A stretch of DNA of 64,000 nucleotides from Halomonas daqiaonensis (GTDB lineage Bacteria; Pseudomonadota; Gammaproteobacteria; Pseudomonadales; Halomonadaceae): assembly GCF_900109725.1 (NCBI RefSeq), contig NZ_FOBC01000002.1, positions 227,103 through 291,102 of the forward strand, written 5' to 3'. Under the pieces are notes generated by a model. That model made no database searches, was not told the DNA's origin, and saw only the letters and a list, made by a program, of their open reading frames with translations. The position numbers and the translations under genes were made by a program. Within the stretch, counting starts at the first letter, position 1. Every line of letters starts with the position of its first letter. Of this stretch, positions 48,538-61,514 are shown in pieces.

Positions 48538-48647
48538 TGAGCCGCGGCCAAGCAGCCGGGCTGGCGGATTCCTGCCCGGACGGGCGATACTATAAGACGC
48601 TCAGGATGGGTGCATCGCAGCCCCTGACCAACGGCAACCACGAGAAC

Positions 48648-49706
48648 ATGACGTCGATGAAGCATTCTTCCCCACTCGGGCGCGTCGCCCGATTCGCAAC
48701 GGTGCTGGGTCTCTGCGCCACGCTGGCCACACCCCTCCAGGCCAACTCCGAGGAGTGGCCGCGCGGTTACTACCCCCTTCCCGAGGAAGGGGACCTGGTC
48801 GGCGAGGTCTATAAGGTCGTTGCCAAGAGCGGCGACACCCTGATCGATATCGGCCACAGGCACGGTATCGGCTATGAGGAGATGGTGCGTGCCAACCCGG
48901 ACGTCAGCATCTGGGCGCCCTTCGAGGGCACCGCGGTCGTGATTCCCGGCCGCTTCATCCTCCCCGAAGGGCCACGCGAGGGCGTGGTGGTCAATGTGGC
49001 GGAGATGCGTCTCTACTACTACCCCCCGGCGGATGAGAGCGAGACGCCACGCGTCGAGACCTACCCCATTGCCGTCGGTCGCATGGATTGGAAGACCCCC
49101 CTGGGCACTACCCGCATCACCGAAAAGGTCAAGAACCCGGCCTGGTACCCACCGGCGTCGATCCGTCGCGAGCATGCCGAAGCTGGCGATCCTCTCCCCA
49201 GCGTGGTGCCACCGGGTCCCGACAACCCGATGGGCACCCGCAAGATGCGCCTGGGCATTCCCGGCTACCTAATCCATGGCACCAATCGCCCCGAGGGCGT
49301 CGGTATGCGGGTGACCCATGGCTGCATCCGCATGCTGCCCGAGGACATCGAGGCGCTCTTTCCCCGCCTGCCCATCGGTACCCAGGTCAAGCTGATCAAC
49401 GAGACACTCAAGCTCGGATGGGCCAATGGCACCCTGCACGTCCAGGCCTATCCCTATCTGGACGAGGAGGACGGCACTACCATCCAGCGCATCACCGAGG
49501 CCCTCGCCCAGGTCGACACGGCGACCAGCGGGCTAGACTACCCGGTGGACTACGCTCGCCTTCGCGAGGTCGTGGAGGTGCCACGTGGCATGCCCGTGGC
49601 CCTCGACGCCTCCACGCCGGAATCAACCCCCGAAACACTCTGGGACCGCCTGGAACTGATCGCCGCCGAGACCGGCGTTCGCGAGAGCCAAGCCGAGGAA
49701 GGCTGA
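48648..49706 (+). CDS. Periplasmic L,D-transpeptidase (ErfK/YbiS type) with LysM
   Basis: 352 residues from ATG 48648. A signal peptide (MTSMKHSSPLGRVARFATVL...ATPLQA) leads to a LysM-like region (VVAKSGDTLIDIGHRHGIGY) and a YkuD domain. The catalytic pattern is YLIHGTNRPEGVGMRVTHGC followed by IRMLPEDIEALF, with the nucleophile Cys in HGCIRM. ErfK/YbiS-type enzymes attach Braun lipoprotein to peptidoglycan. An lpp-like gene starts about 400 bases further on the opposite strand and a second L,D-transpeptidase follows it. The in-frame extension to 48534 overlaps mfd and lacks a signal peptide. Confidence 0.9.
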   Translation: MTSMKHSSPLGRVARFATVLGLCATLATPLQANSEEWPRGYYPLPEEGDLVGEVYKVVAKSGDTLIDIGHRHGIGYEEMVRANPDVSIWAPFEGTAVVIPGRFILPEGPREGVVVNVAEMRLYYYPPADESETPRVETYPIAVGRMDWKTPLGTTRITEKVKNPAWYPPASIRREHAEAGDPLPSVVPPGPDNPMGTRKMRLGIPGYLIHGTNRPEGVGMRVTHGCIRMLPEDIEALFPRLPIGTQVKLINETLKLGWANGTLHVQAYPYLDEEDGTTIQRITEALAQVDTATSGLDYPVDYARLREVVEVPRGMPVALDASTPESTPETLWDRLELIAAETGVRESQAEEG

Positions 49707-49760
49707 GTCTCCAACAAGGGCTCCATGCTCCCATAGCGTTAATGGCATCTTGCACCAAAA

Positions 49761-49794
49761 ACAGAGGCCTCGCCGTAACCGGCGAGGCCTCTGT
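49761..49794 (-). terminator. Strong bidirectional-looking hairpin, lpp terminator
   Basis: A perfect 15-bp stem (ACAGAGGCCTCGCCG and its complement) with a TAAC loop. On the minus strand it is followed by a T5 run, marking the end of lpp. On the plus strand it lies about 55 bases after the L,D-transpeptidase stop but has no T-run. Confidence 0.85.
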
Positions 49795-49836
49795 CTTGAA
49801 GGTCCTACTACCGCCCTGACGGGCGGTCGAGAACGA

Positions 49837-50100
49837 TCACTTACGCATGGAACGCTCGAACATGCGGTTCATCTCTTCGCGGTTCTGCTCGGACATCTGC
49901 AGGGCCGCACGAGCGTCGCGCTGTGCCTGGTTGGCAGTGTTCTGCGCCTGGGTGGCGATGCTGCGTGCTTCAGCTGCGTCGGCCTGTGCAGACTCGGCGG
50001 TCATGCGAACCTCTTCCAGGGCGCTGGTAGAGGCACAACCGGCCAGGACGGCCAGGGATGCGGCTGCGGCAGTCAGCTTCAGGGTAGTCTTCAGAGTCAT
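49837..50100 (-). CDS. lpp: Major outer-membrane lipoprotein, Lpp/OprI alanine-zipper family
   Basis: 87 residues. Signal peptide and lipobox MTLKTTLKLTAAAASLAVLA + GC (lipid Cys22). The mature part is a heptad-rich helix full of Ala, Gln and Arg (AQADAAEARSIATQAQNTAN), and the C-terminus ends in MRK. The terminal Lys is the residue that links Braun lipoprotein to peptidoglycan. AAGGAG precedes the ATG. Two L,D-transpeptidase genes flank it, which supports a tethering role. Confidence 0.93.
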   Translation of the reverse strand: MTLKTTLKLTAAAASLAVLAGCASTSALEEVRMTAESAQADAAEARSIATQAQNTANQAQRDARAALQMSEQNREEMNRMFERSMRK

Positions 50101-50219
50101 AGTGTTCTCCTTGAGTCTTCCTTGGGTAGTGCATTGATGTTGCCTGAGAATCAGGCTTCCTGCAAAAGCAGGCCTTCTTGCAGCGACTTCTGCTGCGAAG
50201 CACAGGAGCCAAACGCTGT

Positions 50220-50247
50220 TTTATAATATGCAACAGCGCTTGTCCAC
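50220..50247 (-). promoter_or_regulatory. Possible lpp promoter
   Basis: On the minus strand TATAAA (complement 50220-50225) is preceded after 15-16 bases by TGGACA/GTGGAC (50241-50247). The spacing is slightly short. It would give an untranslated leader of about 110 bases. Confidence 0.3.
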
Positions 50248-50277
50248 AGCTTAGAACGTCCCCAGCGAATGTAAAGC

Positions 50278-50889
50278 CTAGCGGATCACGACGCGTGTGC
50301 CAATGTCGATCAGCGACGACAGACGCTCGACCTGCGAGTCGGTCACCGCCACACAGCCATCCGTCCAGTGGAATCGCTCATGGATATCGGGGTCCCCCTT
50401 GCCGACCCCGTGAATACCGATGAAGCCGCCGAGTACCGTATCTTGGGGAGGATAGCCGTGCCGACGGTAGTAGGCGAAGTAGTCGTCATACGCCTGCTGG
50501 CTATACACCCCCGCCTCCAGCGCCATGCGGGCATGGATCGGGGTGGGATAGTCGAGCCCGATGAAAATGTGGAACTTGCTGTTGTGATTGAAACGGTTGA
50601 CCCGGAACTCGCCGAGTGGCGTAGCGCGGTCCCCCCGCTGGCGCTGGGGCCTGGCACCACCGCGGCCCAGCGAGACCGGCTCGAAGCGTTCGAGCAGCCG
50701 GTTACCACGATAGACGCTGAGGGCCGCCTCGCGGTCCTCGACCAGCACCCATAGCTCGCTGTCGTGGCGAGGGACGATGGCGCGGGACAACAGGTTATCC
50801 ATCGGGCTGGCGAACGCCTGCGGGGCCAGCAGCAGCAAGGGCGAACTCAGTGCCAGCAGGCCGAAGCGGCGACGGGACAAGTGCTTCAT
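50278..50889 (-). CDS. L,D-transpeptidase family protein with twin-arginine-like signal
   Basis: 203 residues from ATG 50889, which begins MKHLSRRRFGLLALSSPLLL and APQAFA; the RRRF segment resembles a Tat motif. The YkuD-type domain has FRVNRFNHNSKFHIFIGLDY, and the catalytic region is FIGIHGVGKGDPDIHERFHW followed by TDGCVAV with the nucleophile Cys. The start 68 codons further upstream has no signal peptide. It lies upstream of lpp on the same strand, in the right place to act on lipoprotein anchoring or on peptidoglycan 3-3 links. Confidence 0.88.
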   Translation of the reverse strand: MKHLSRRRFGLLALSSPLLLLAPQAFASPMDNLLSRAIVPRHDSELWVLVEDREAALSVYRGNRLLERFEPVSLGRGGARPQRQRGDRATPLGEFRVNRFNHNSKFHIFIGLDYPTPIHARMALEAGVYSQQAYDDYFAYYRRHGYPPQDTVLGGFIGIHGVGKGDPDIHERFHWTDGCVAVTDSQVERLSSLIDIGTRVVIR

Positions 50890-51010
50890 CGGTGACGTCT
50901 CTGGAGCATGCAGGAAATGAAAGGCATCGCAGTGCCAGCCGTTATACAGGACTGGCCCGCGACTGTCAGGAGGGAAGCGCGAGTACACCAGACCCGTCCT
51001 GCCCGGCTCG

Positions 51011-52261
51011 TCAGCCAGGCAGGATAGCACCCATCCTGAAGACCTCGCGCAGGGAGGTGATGCCGGCGGCGGCCTTGGCCAGGCCATCGGCAATCATCAG
51101 GGTCTCTCCCCGTTCTCGCAGGCTATGTCGCAGAGCGGCGTCATCGGCGTGGCGCAGTAACTGGGCATGATCTTCTTGAGTAGGCTGCCAGATCTCGAAT
51201 ATCCCGGTACGCTCTTTGTAGCCCAAGCCATCACAGTACTCGCAGCCTACCGGGACCCAGGCCTGGTCGGGCACCTCGAGCCCAACCGCCTCGAGCCACT
51301 CGACATCCCGGGACGGCGTGGGCCACTGTTCACGACAGTGCTCGCAGAGACGGCGCACCAGGCGTTGAGCGATCACCATGCCGAGAGTGGCGCTGATCTC
51401 GGCATCCTCCAATCCCAGTTGTCGCAACATGGAGACAGCCCCCACGGCATCGCGACTGTGCAGGGTCCCCATCAGGGACCGACCGCTGCTGGCCACACTG
51501 ACGGCCGCCGCGGCGGAGCCCGTGTCGCGGATCTCGCCGATCAACACATAGTCCGGATCCAGGCGCAGCATGGAACGCGTGCCGGTAGCGAAGTCGAGGC
51601 CGTTCTTTGCGTCCACCTGGATCTGGTTGATGCCAGGGATGGAATACTCCACCGGATCCTCGAGCGTCACCACGTGACTGTCGGTGAGGCGCAGTTGGTT
51701 GAGCAGGGTGTAGAGGGTGGTGGTCTTGCCGGCACCGGTGGGGCCTGCCACCAGCAGCATACCGCCGGTTGCATCCATCCAGCGGCGTATTCCCCGAGCC
51801 CCCTGCTCGCCGATTCCCAACGAAAGGGTGTCATGGAAGGTACGGGGAGGCGCAAGAAAGCGGATGGCCAGTTTCTCCCCGGCGACACAGTGCACAGCGG
51901 TGACCCTCAGAAATATCTCTTCCACGCCCTCTTCGTCGGAGGTCCAACTGAAGCTGCCGTCCTTGGCGATTTTCGAAGGCATGGGGTCGAGCCCGGCAAG
52001 CACCTTGAACTGATTGGCCAGCTGAGCTCCATTCCCGACATCGAGATCCAGGACATCGATGACTCGGCCGTCGATACGCAGGCGAATGCGCCATCGCTCT
52101 CGGGAAGGGTCGAGATGAATGTCGGTGGCCCTTGCCCGGGCGGCATCCTCCAGAAGCACATGCGCCGCCAGGGTGTCGTCTTCAGCGCCGGATGGATCGG
52201 CGAGCCGTGCCTCGAGACGCGGCAGGAACTGGCGCCTTGCCAGCTGCCGTTCACTCGCCAT
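51011..52261 (-). CDS. Stand-alone GspE/PilB-like secretion ATPase
   Basis: 416 residues, shorter than typical PilB/GspE (about 500-570) because the N-terminal MshEN-like domain is missing. It has the bipartite N2 region (RATDIHLDPSRERWRIRLRI), Walker A VAGPTGAGKTTTLYTLLNQL, Asp box VTLEDPVEYSIPGINQIQVD, Walker B DPDYVLIGEIRD and a His box (GTLHSRD). A four-Cys zinc site follows (CEHCREQW, then CEYCDGLGYKERTG). No other pilus or type II secretion gene is nearby. The start overlaps the GIY-YIG gene stop by four bases. Confidence 0.85.
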   Translation of the reverse strand: MASERQLARRQFLPRLEARLADPSGAEDDTLAAHVLLEDAARARATDIHLDPSRERWRIRLRIDGRVIDVLDLDVGNGAQLANQFKVLAGLDPMPSKIAKDGSFSWTSDEEGVEEIFLRVTAVHCVAGEKLAIRFLAPPRTFHDTLSLGIGEQGARGIRRWMDATGGMLLVAGPTGAGKTTTLYTLLNQLRLTDSHVVTLEDPVEYSIPGINQIQVDAKNGLDFATGTRSMLRLDPDYVLIGEIRDTGSAAAAVSVASSGRSLMGTLHSRDAVGAVSMLRQLGLEDAEISATLGMVIAQRLVRRLCEHCREQWPTPSRDVEWLEAVGLEVPDQAWVPVGCEYCDGLGYKERTGIFEIWQPTQEDHAQLLRHADDAALRHSLRERGETLMIADGLAKAAAGITSLREVFRMGAILPG

Positions 52262-52683
52262 CAGTCGAGACGCTCGACGATAAACTGGGACATCAGCTTG
52301 TCGGTACGTCCACGCAGATGCATCTCGGTCTTGTCGAAGGGAAAGCGATCGATATAGTCCTGGTTCACCGGTGGTTTGTGAACATGCACTAAGGCCGCCT
52401 CGAGGCGCTCGCGATAGACATACGTCGCCGCCGCCACGCTATAGCAGAGGGTCTCCCCGGCCTCGAGCCGATTGATCCACTTATCCCGCAGCTCATGATG
52501 GCGAATACGTTGACGCACGTCGCCGGATTCACCGATATAGAGCAATCGCTCGATGCCGGGCTCACCTTCGGCGGCGGCCGTACCGGCATAGACACAGAAG
52601 ATTCCCGATACATCAGGAATCTCGCCAAGCTGCTCGTCCGTCCAGTAGCCCAGCAGCTTGAGTGACAGGATCTGATCCGACAT
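52261..52683 (-). CDS. GIY-YIG-like domain protein
   Basis: 140 residues from ATG 52683, which has GAGGAG upstream. GIFCVYAGTAAAEGEPGIER and LLYIGESGDVRQRIRHHELR match the GIY-YIG fold (G-x-Y, then Y-x-G with Arg at the +8 position). The rest includes EAALVHVHKPPVNQDYIDRF, which resembles the later conserved helix with Glu and the Asn/Pro motif. It could be a nuclease or a nucleic-acid-binding member. The substrate is unknown and linkage to the GspE-like gene is the only context. Confidence 0.75.
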   Translation of the reverse strand: MSDQILSLKLLGYWTDEQLGEIPDVSGIFCVYAGTAAAEGEPGIERLLYIGESGDVRQRIRHHELRDKWINRLEAGETLCYSVAAATYVYRERLEAALVHVHKPPVNQDYIDRFPFDKTEMHLRGRTDKLMSQFIVERLD

Positions 52684-52975
52684 CGCTTTCTCCTCAGTAG
52701 TCCTCGAGTCCTTGTATATCGCAGGCAATGCACCGAACCTCGGCCTTCACGCATGCCCGCTCGACACGATGAGCATACAGGTACTGCAGCGTCCTGTGCA
52801 TGGGCAGTGCCGGAGAAAGCACATCCTGCAGGCTAGCGGATTGTCCGGCAAATGCCCTGATATGGGCAGGTATACATGCCTTCATCCTAGCCAAGCCGCC
52901 TTCAACACGCTTGACGCATATCAACTCGTGGGCTTGATGGCCCGCGAAGAACGCTGTACGTCTCGCCCCCAGACG

Positions 52976-54580
<1,605 letters not shown>

Positions 54581-54643
54581 TCAGCGCAAGGAAACGGGGG
54601 CAGGATTGTACAGGTTATCGCCGCCGCTCACACCCGACGGTGC

Positions 54644-55144
54644 CTAGAGCAACAACTCCCCTTCGATAGGCACGAAGCGGCTGGCCGCGCGGATCAGCGA
54701 GTCGGCGGTGAGCCGCTCCACGCCGACCACCTCCACCACCACCCCGTGGCGCTCGCGCATCCGCTCGACCAGCAGATCGAAATCGCCATCGCCCGAAACC
54801 AGCACCACTCGGTCGACCAGTGGCGCTGCCTCCATGGCATCCAGGGCGATACCCACATCCCAGTCACCCTTGGCCGAGCCATCACGGCGCTGGATGAAGG
54901 GCTTGAGCTTCACGGTGAAGCCGATACCGCGCAGGATGGCCTGGAACTGTTGCTGGCGGGGGTCGCCGCGCTCCACCGCGTAGGCGTTGGCCACCACCAC
55001 CTCGCGATCGGCCGCGAAGTGTGCCCAGAAGGTGTTGTAGTCGAAATGTCGGCTGAAGGCCTGGCGGGTGGTGTAGTAGACGTTCTGGACGTCGACGAAG
55101 ATGGCGACGCGCTCCCTGGCCGCCTGGCGCGACGTCGCTACCAC
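54644..55144 (-). CDS. NYN-domain (LabA/DUF88-like) protein
   Basis: 166 residues from GTG 55144, overlapping the DUF6586 stop. Acidic metal-site residues are in RVAIFVDVQNVYY, GDWDVGIALDAMEA and VVLVSGDGDFDLLVERMRER. This is the NYN/PIN-like layout of LabA-type putative ribonucleases. The function is not established for close relatives. It is translation-coupled to the gene upstream. Confidence 0.82.
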   Translation of the reverse strand: MVATSRQAARERVAIFVDVQNVYYTTRQAFSRHFDYNTFWAHFAADREVVVANAYAVERGDPRQQQFQAILRGIGFTVKLKPFIQRRDGSAKGDWDVGIALDAMEAAPLVDRVVLVSGDGDFDLLVERMRERHGVVVEVVGVERLTADSLIRAASRFVPIEGELLL

Positions 55145-55598
55145 TCCTCGCTGGTCTCGCGCAGGGCGGCGATTTCGGCCTTGGCCTCGGTGAGGCACCA
55201 TCGCAACTCGTCATTCAGCGCCGCACCGCTGCCCACGGCAATCAAGCCGTGAGCAGCACCCGTGGCGCGACGGGCCACGCCGTCGCTGCCATGCAGGGCC
55301 TCGAGCTTGTCGATCAACCAGGCCAGCCAGTTGTCGGGACGCGCGGCCAGTTCACGCAGGCGATGCAGCTCGGCGATGCCGGCACCCTCGGGGCCGAGCA
55401 GCTGGCGCCAGTCATGTCGCCCCAGCTGGGCATGCTCGGTGACCTCACGCAGCAGCGATTGCAGCGCCAACTCGGTAAGTGCCAGGCTGCCCTCCTCCGC
55501 AGCCATGCGCCTTGCCTCCGCATGCTCGTCATCGCCTGACGGCAGTGCGAGCAGCAGCTCCGCCTGATAGAGCAGCTGGTTGGTGCGCGATCTCGGGG

Positions 55599-55602
<4 letters not shown>
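55138..55602 (-). CDS. DUF6586 family protein
   Basis: 154 residues from GTG 55602, whose GTGA overlaps the topA stop. It is mainly helical ([20 protein letters not shown] onward, ending in [12 protein letters not shown]... and LRETSEEW). This family is found downstream of topA in pseudomonads and relatives. No function is known and no catalytic motif is visible. Confidence 0.75.
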
Positions 55603-58235
<2,633 letters not shown>

Positions 58236-58480
58236 AGTGCTCCACTGTGCTGATGGCGCCCGCTCAATGGCGTGCGCAAGACGGTTTCGGCCCGCCCTCT
58301 CTGGCGGGTGAAAAATGCGCTTACCCTACCCCAGCGATTATCTTCACGCCAGTCGAAGCCAGAGCCCCTCGCTACAGTCAACCTACAGCCAATGGCGATA
58401 ACCCTGAGCGGGGTGCCCTCTTGACCCTAGTCTCCCGGGCACCATCACGCCAAGCCGGTTAAAGCACCCTTCAACGAAAG

Positions 58481-58501
58481 CGCCCCCGCCAGACGGGGGC
58501 G
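58481..58501 (-). terminator. Hairpin after the DUF3141 gene
   Basis: CGCCCCCG and CGGGGGCG form an 8-bp GC stem with a 5-base loop, 28 bases past the stop. The minus-strand tail GCTTTCGTT is only modestly T-rich. Confidence 0.55.
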
Positions 58502-58529
58502 AGGACGCGGGTACTACAACGTGGGGAGA

Positions 58530-61184
58530 TCAGCTTTTGCCGGGCTTGCGGGGCGTACGCCGCCGCTGTGTGCCGCGGCTGGCGGGCTTGCGCTTGGCCG
58601 ATGCCTTGGTGTTAGGCGTCGTTGCCTGGCTGGCCGTTGATTCCGAAGCTGCCTCACTGGTCGTCTCCTGCACCGGACCATCCGAGGCGGGCTCAGTGAC
58701 CGGTTCTTTCACCGGAACCTCGGAGACGGCCTCAGAAGACGACTCTTGCACCGGTGCCTTCGGGGCGTCGGAGGCTACCTCAGGGACCACTTCTTGCGCA
58801 GCAGACTCCTCCGGGGCTGCCACGCTGGCCACCTCATTCGATGCGGCTAACGCTGAGGTTGCAGCCGGCACCGGCTCGGCAACGGGCAACGACTCCATCA
58901 GGTCTTCCACCTCGCGGCGTGCGAGTTGCCCGGCCTGCGCCTGGCTGGCCACGTTCACCTGGGCATCTTGACGGGCGTCCTGCTCCTCCTGGGGAGCATG
59001 CCGGATGGCCTGGCGGAACAAGCCCTTGATGCGTTCGAAGCGATCCGCCGCGCGCTCGCTGAGTTCACCGCTGGCCGCCAGCACCTGTTCGATATGGGCC
59101 AGGTGGGCCTCGATCTGGTCGGCCGTCTCTCCTCTCAGCAGGCCCGGGATAGCCTCAAGTGCTGCCTTGTGATCCTGCTGGAGGGTGAAGAACTGCTCAC
59201 GCACCAGGTGCTTGAAGTCGGCCAGCTGGATGCCCGGTTCGAGCTCGGCCCGCGAAGCCCGCAGCTGCTTGAAGTTGCGATCGTCGGTAGCCGGGGCTCC
59301 CCCGAGCACGTGGATCACCGAACGCATGACCGCCTCGTGGCTGCCGCCCTCGGTGATCGCGTGATGGACCTCGTCACGGCGACGCTCGATGAAGCGACGG
59401 TGCTCGGGTTCGGCCCCCGGGCGACGACGATGCGCGTGGGCATCACCGCCCAGGCCGACCATGGCCTGCAGCATCGGCTGGCCATAGAAGTCGAGGAAGA
59501 GCCGCTCGCTGCTGCTGTCGCGAAAATCGCGCCAGGCGTTCAGGCTGCGGGTAATCTGGTCGGAGAAGATGCCCTCCACTGCGCGGAAGACGTTGTCCTC
59601 GTGAACCGGATGGCGGTCGGCACGCACCTTCTCGGCCAGTACCGGGATCGCGGTCATCAACGGGTTGCGATCGGACAGCAGGCGGTAGCCCATGCGGTTG
59701 GGGTGCATGCGCCGCATCCACTTCGCCGACTCCGGGGTCGCCATCGCCTGGACCCAGGGCTGCATGAAGTAGCGGTAGAATCCCAGGTTGATCTCGGAGA
59801 TCCGCGCCACGGTGGCAAAGCGGGTGTCGTCCTCGGGGCGGTGCTGGACTTCCCTGTCGAGTTCCTCGATGGTCCGTGGCGAAAACTCCAGCAGATAGTC
59901 GCGCTCGATTAGCTCGGCATCCTCGCGCTCGGAAGCACTCGAGACCGTGGTCTCGTAGAGGCCGGGCGGCAGGACGTCGATGTAGTCCATGTTGGCGGTG
60001 AACTCGGCATGCTCCTTACGGGAAACGCTGCCGGATACGAAGATGCCCAGGTGACCGGTGGTGTCGTGAACGCAGTAGACGATGGTCTGCTCGTTGGCGA
60101 TCACGTCCTCGACCCCCTCGTAGAGGTCGCGTACCCAGCCCAGGGCCTGGGGCGGCGGCGTGATGTCATCGCCCTTCGAACAGAACACCACCACCGGTGA
60201 GCGCACGTTGCGCAGGTCGATACGACGCCCGTCCGAAGTCACCAATTGGGCGGTGGAGAGGCGATTGCCAACGAAGAGGTTGTCAACGATGTACTGGATC
60301 TCGTCACCACCCAGTACGACGTGACCACCCCACCAGCGTTCGAATTCCAGATAACGTTCCGCCTCGGTGTCGACCTGGGCGTAGAGCCGATATTGCTTGC
60401 TCCACCAGGTGTTGGCCGGGTTCAGGCGCTCGAAGTTCTGCACCAGCCAGGCACCATCGAAGAGCCCGGCGCCCATGTCACTCAACAGCGAGGTCATCCA
60501 GCTGCCGCCGCTCAGGCCACCGGTATAGCGCATCGGCGCCTTGCCGCGCTCACCGGCCCAGTAGGAAAGCGGCGCGCCGGCGATAAGAATCGGACCGAAG
60601 AGTTCAGGCTCGAGGGCGGCAGCCATCATGATCTGCCAGCCGGCCTGGCAGTTACCGACCACGATGGGCTTCTCAGAGGTCTCCGGATGGCGCTCGATGA
60701 CATGGCGCAGGAAGGCAACCTCGGCCTCGACCACGTCCTCGACGGTCTGCCCCGGAACCGGATAGGGCAGGAACCCGATGAAGTAGCAGGGATGCCCCGC
60801 GCGCAGGGCCACGCCGAGCTCGCTGTCGGGCTTGAAGCCGCCGATGCCCGGACCGTGACCGGCACGCGGATCCACCACCACAAAGGGTCGCATCTGCAGA
60901 TCGGTCTCCACGCCCTCGGGAGGCAGGATGCGCAGTAGCTCGAAGTTGACCGGGCGGGCCAGATTGCGCCCATCCATCAGCACCTCGGAATCGAAGCCCA
61001 GCACATTGGGCTTGGTCTTCTCGATATGCTCGAGATACTGGTTACCGCGCTGGCGCATGACGTCCATGAAGAGCACGCTGCGTTCAAGGGTGTCGCGCCA
61101 GTAGTCATAGGCGGCTCGTCCGAAACCGAACGGATCCACGAAGGGCAGCACATTGGCTGGAGGAGTCGGTATCAGGGAATTCAT
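58530..61184 (-). CDS. DUF3141 alpha/beta-hydrolase with PhaC-like nucleophile motif
   Basis: 884 residues from ATG 61184, with GGAG upstream. Residues about 60-420 form an alpha/beta-hydrolase domain. The nucleophile elbow reads VVGNCQAGWQ, with Cys179 where PHA synthases have G-x-C-x-G. Plausible triad partners are Asp in FCSKGDDITPPPQ and His in HDTTGHLGIF. The middle third is helical, and the last 180 residues are low-complexity acidic Pro/Glu/Ser/Val repeats followed by a basic tail (KRKPASRGTQRRRTPRKPGK). DUF3141 proteins are grouped with the PhaC-like family but are poorly characterised. A role with polyhydroxyalkanoate granules or chromatin-like binding by the tail is inference. Confidence 0.85.
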   Translation of the reverse strand: MNSLIPTPPANVLPFVDPFGFGRAAYDYWRDTLERSVLFMDVMRQRGNQYLEHIEKTKPNVLGFDSEVLMDGRNLARPVNFELLRILPPEGVETDLQMRPFVVVDPRAGHGPGIGGFKPDSELGVALRAGHPCYFIGFLPYPVPGQTVEDVVEAEVAFLRHVIERHPETSEKPIVVGNCQAGWQIMMAAALEPELFGPILIAGAPLSYWAGERGKAPMRYTGGLSGGSWMTSLLSDMGAGLFDGAWLVQNFERLNPANTWWSKQYRLYAQVDTEAERYLEFERWWGGHVVLGGDEIQYIVDNLFVGNRLSTAQLVTSDGRRIDLRNVRSPVVVFCSKGDDITPPPQALGWVRDLYEGVEDVIANEQTIVYCVHDTTGHLGIFVSGSVSRKEHAEFTANMDYIDVLPPGLYETTVSSASEREDAELIERDYLLEFSPRTIEELDREVQHRPEDDTRFATVARISEINLGFYRYFMQPWVQAMATPESAKWMRRMHPNRMGYRLLSDRNPLMTAIPVLAEKVRADRHPVHEDNVFRAVEGIFSDQITRSLNAWRDFRDSSSERLFLDFYGQPMLQAMVGLGGDAHAHRRRPGAEPEHRRFIERRRDEVHHAITEGGSHEAVMRSVIHVLGGAPATDDRNFKQLRASRAELEPGIQLADFKHLVREQFFTLQQDHKAALEAIPGLLRGETADQIEAHLAHIEQVLAASGELSERAADRFERIKGLFRQAIRHAPQEEQDARQDAQVNVASQAQAGQLARREVEDLMESLPVAEPVPAATSALAASNEVASVAAPEESAAQEVVPEVASDAPKAPVQESSSEAVSEVPVKEPVTEPASDGPVQETTSEAASESTASQATTPNTKASAKRKPASRGTQRRRTPRKPGKS

Positions 61185-61514
61185 CTTGAGCTCCAAGGTT
61201 GCTCGGTACAGGGGGCATCCCCTGGGCGATGCATGTAATCGGGCTTTGTTGCAGTGCAATATAACGCATGAAGAGAGGCGCTGCGAGCATCGGATGCCGA
61301 TGTCCTAAGCTGCCTTCAGGGGCCCGCATCGCGCCTCCGGCTGTCAAGGGGCGCGAATCTTGTGGTATTTTATCATTTTGCGGCCCGCATAACCGCGTGA
61401 TCATTCGACGTACCAGGCTGCCTTGAACCGCCGAGCGGCGCACTCCCCTGAAAAACCGCGGCAGCGCCCACATGGCATGGCATCGACAGCCAGCGAGAAA
61501 AGAGGCTCACAGCT
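61185..61514. other. Divergent intergenic region between DUF3141 gene and lipA
   Basis: About 330 bases with no supported gene. It holds a TTGCA-G-TGCAA palindrome next to the DUF3141 start and no clear lipA promoter. TTGACA occurs on the minus strand near 61347 but lacks a matching -10 box. Confidence 0.5.
61249..61259. promoter_or_regulatory. TTGCA-G-TGCAA palindrome, candidate operator
   Basis: A perfect 5-bp dyad with a one-base centre, 65 bases upstream of the DUF3141 ATG and overlapping a minus-strand -10-like TATATT (61258-61263). Dyads of TGC/GCA type are bound by PHA-granule regulators such as PhaR, so autoregulation by such a protein is possible. No experiment supports this here. 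Confidence 0.35.

Noticed and set aside
52694..52924. A 76-codon minus-strand ORF upstream of the GIY-YIG gene
   Set aside because: No ribosome-binding site, no family resemblance, and odd composition; treated as intergenic.
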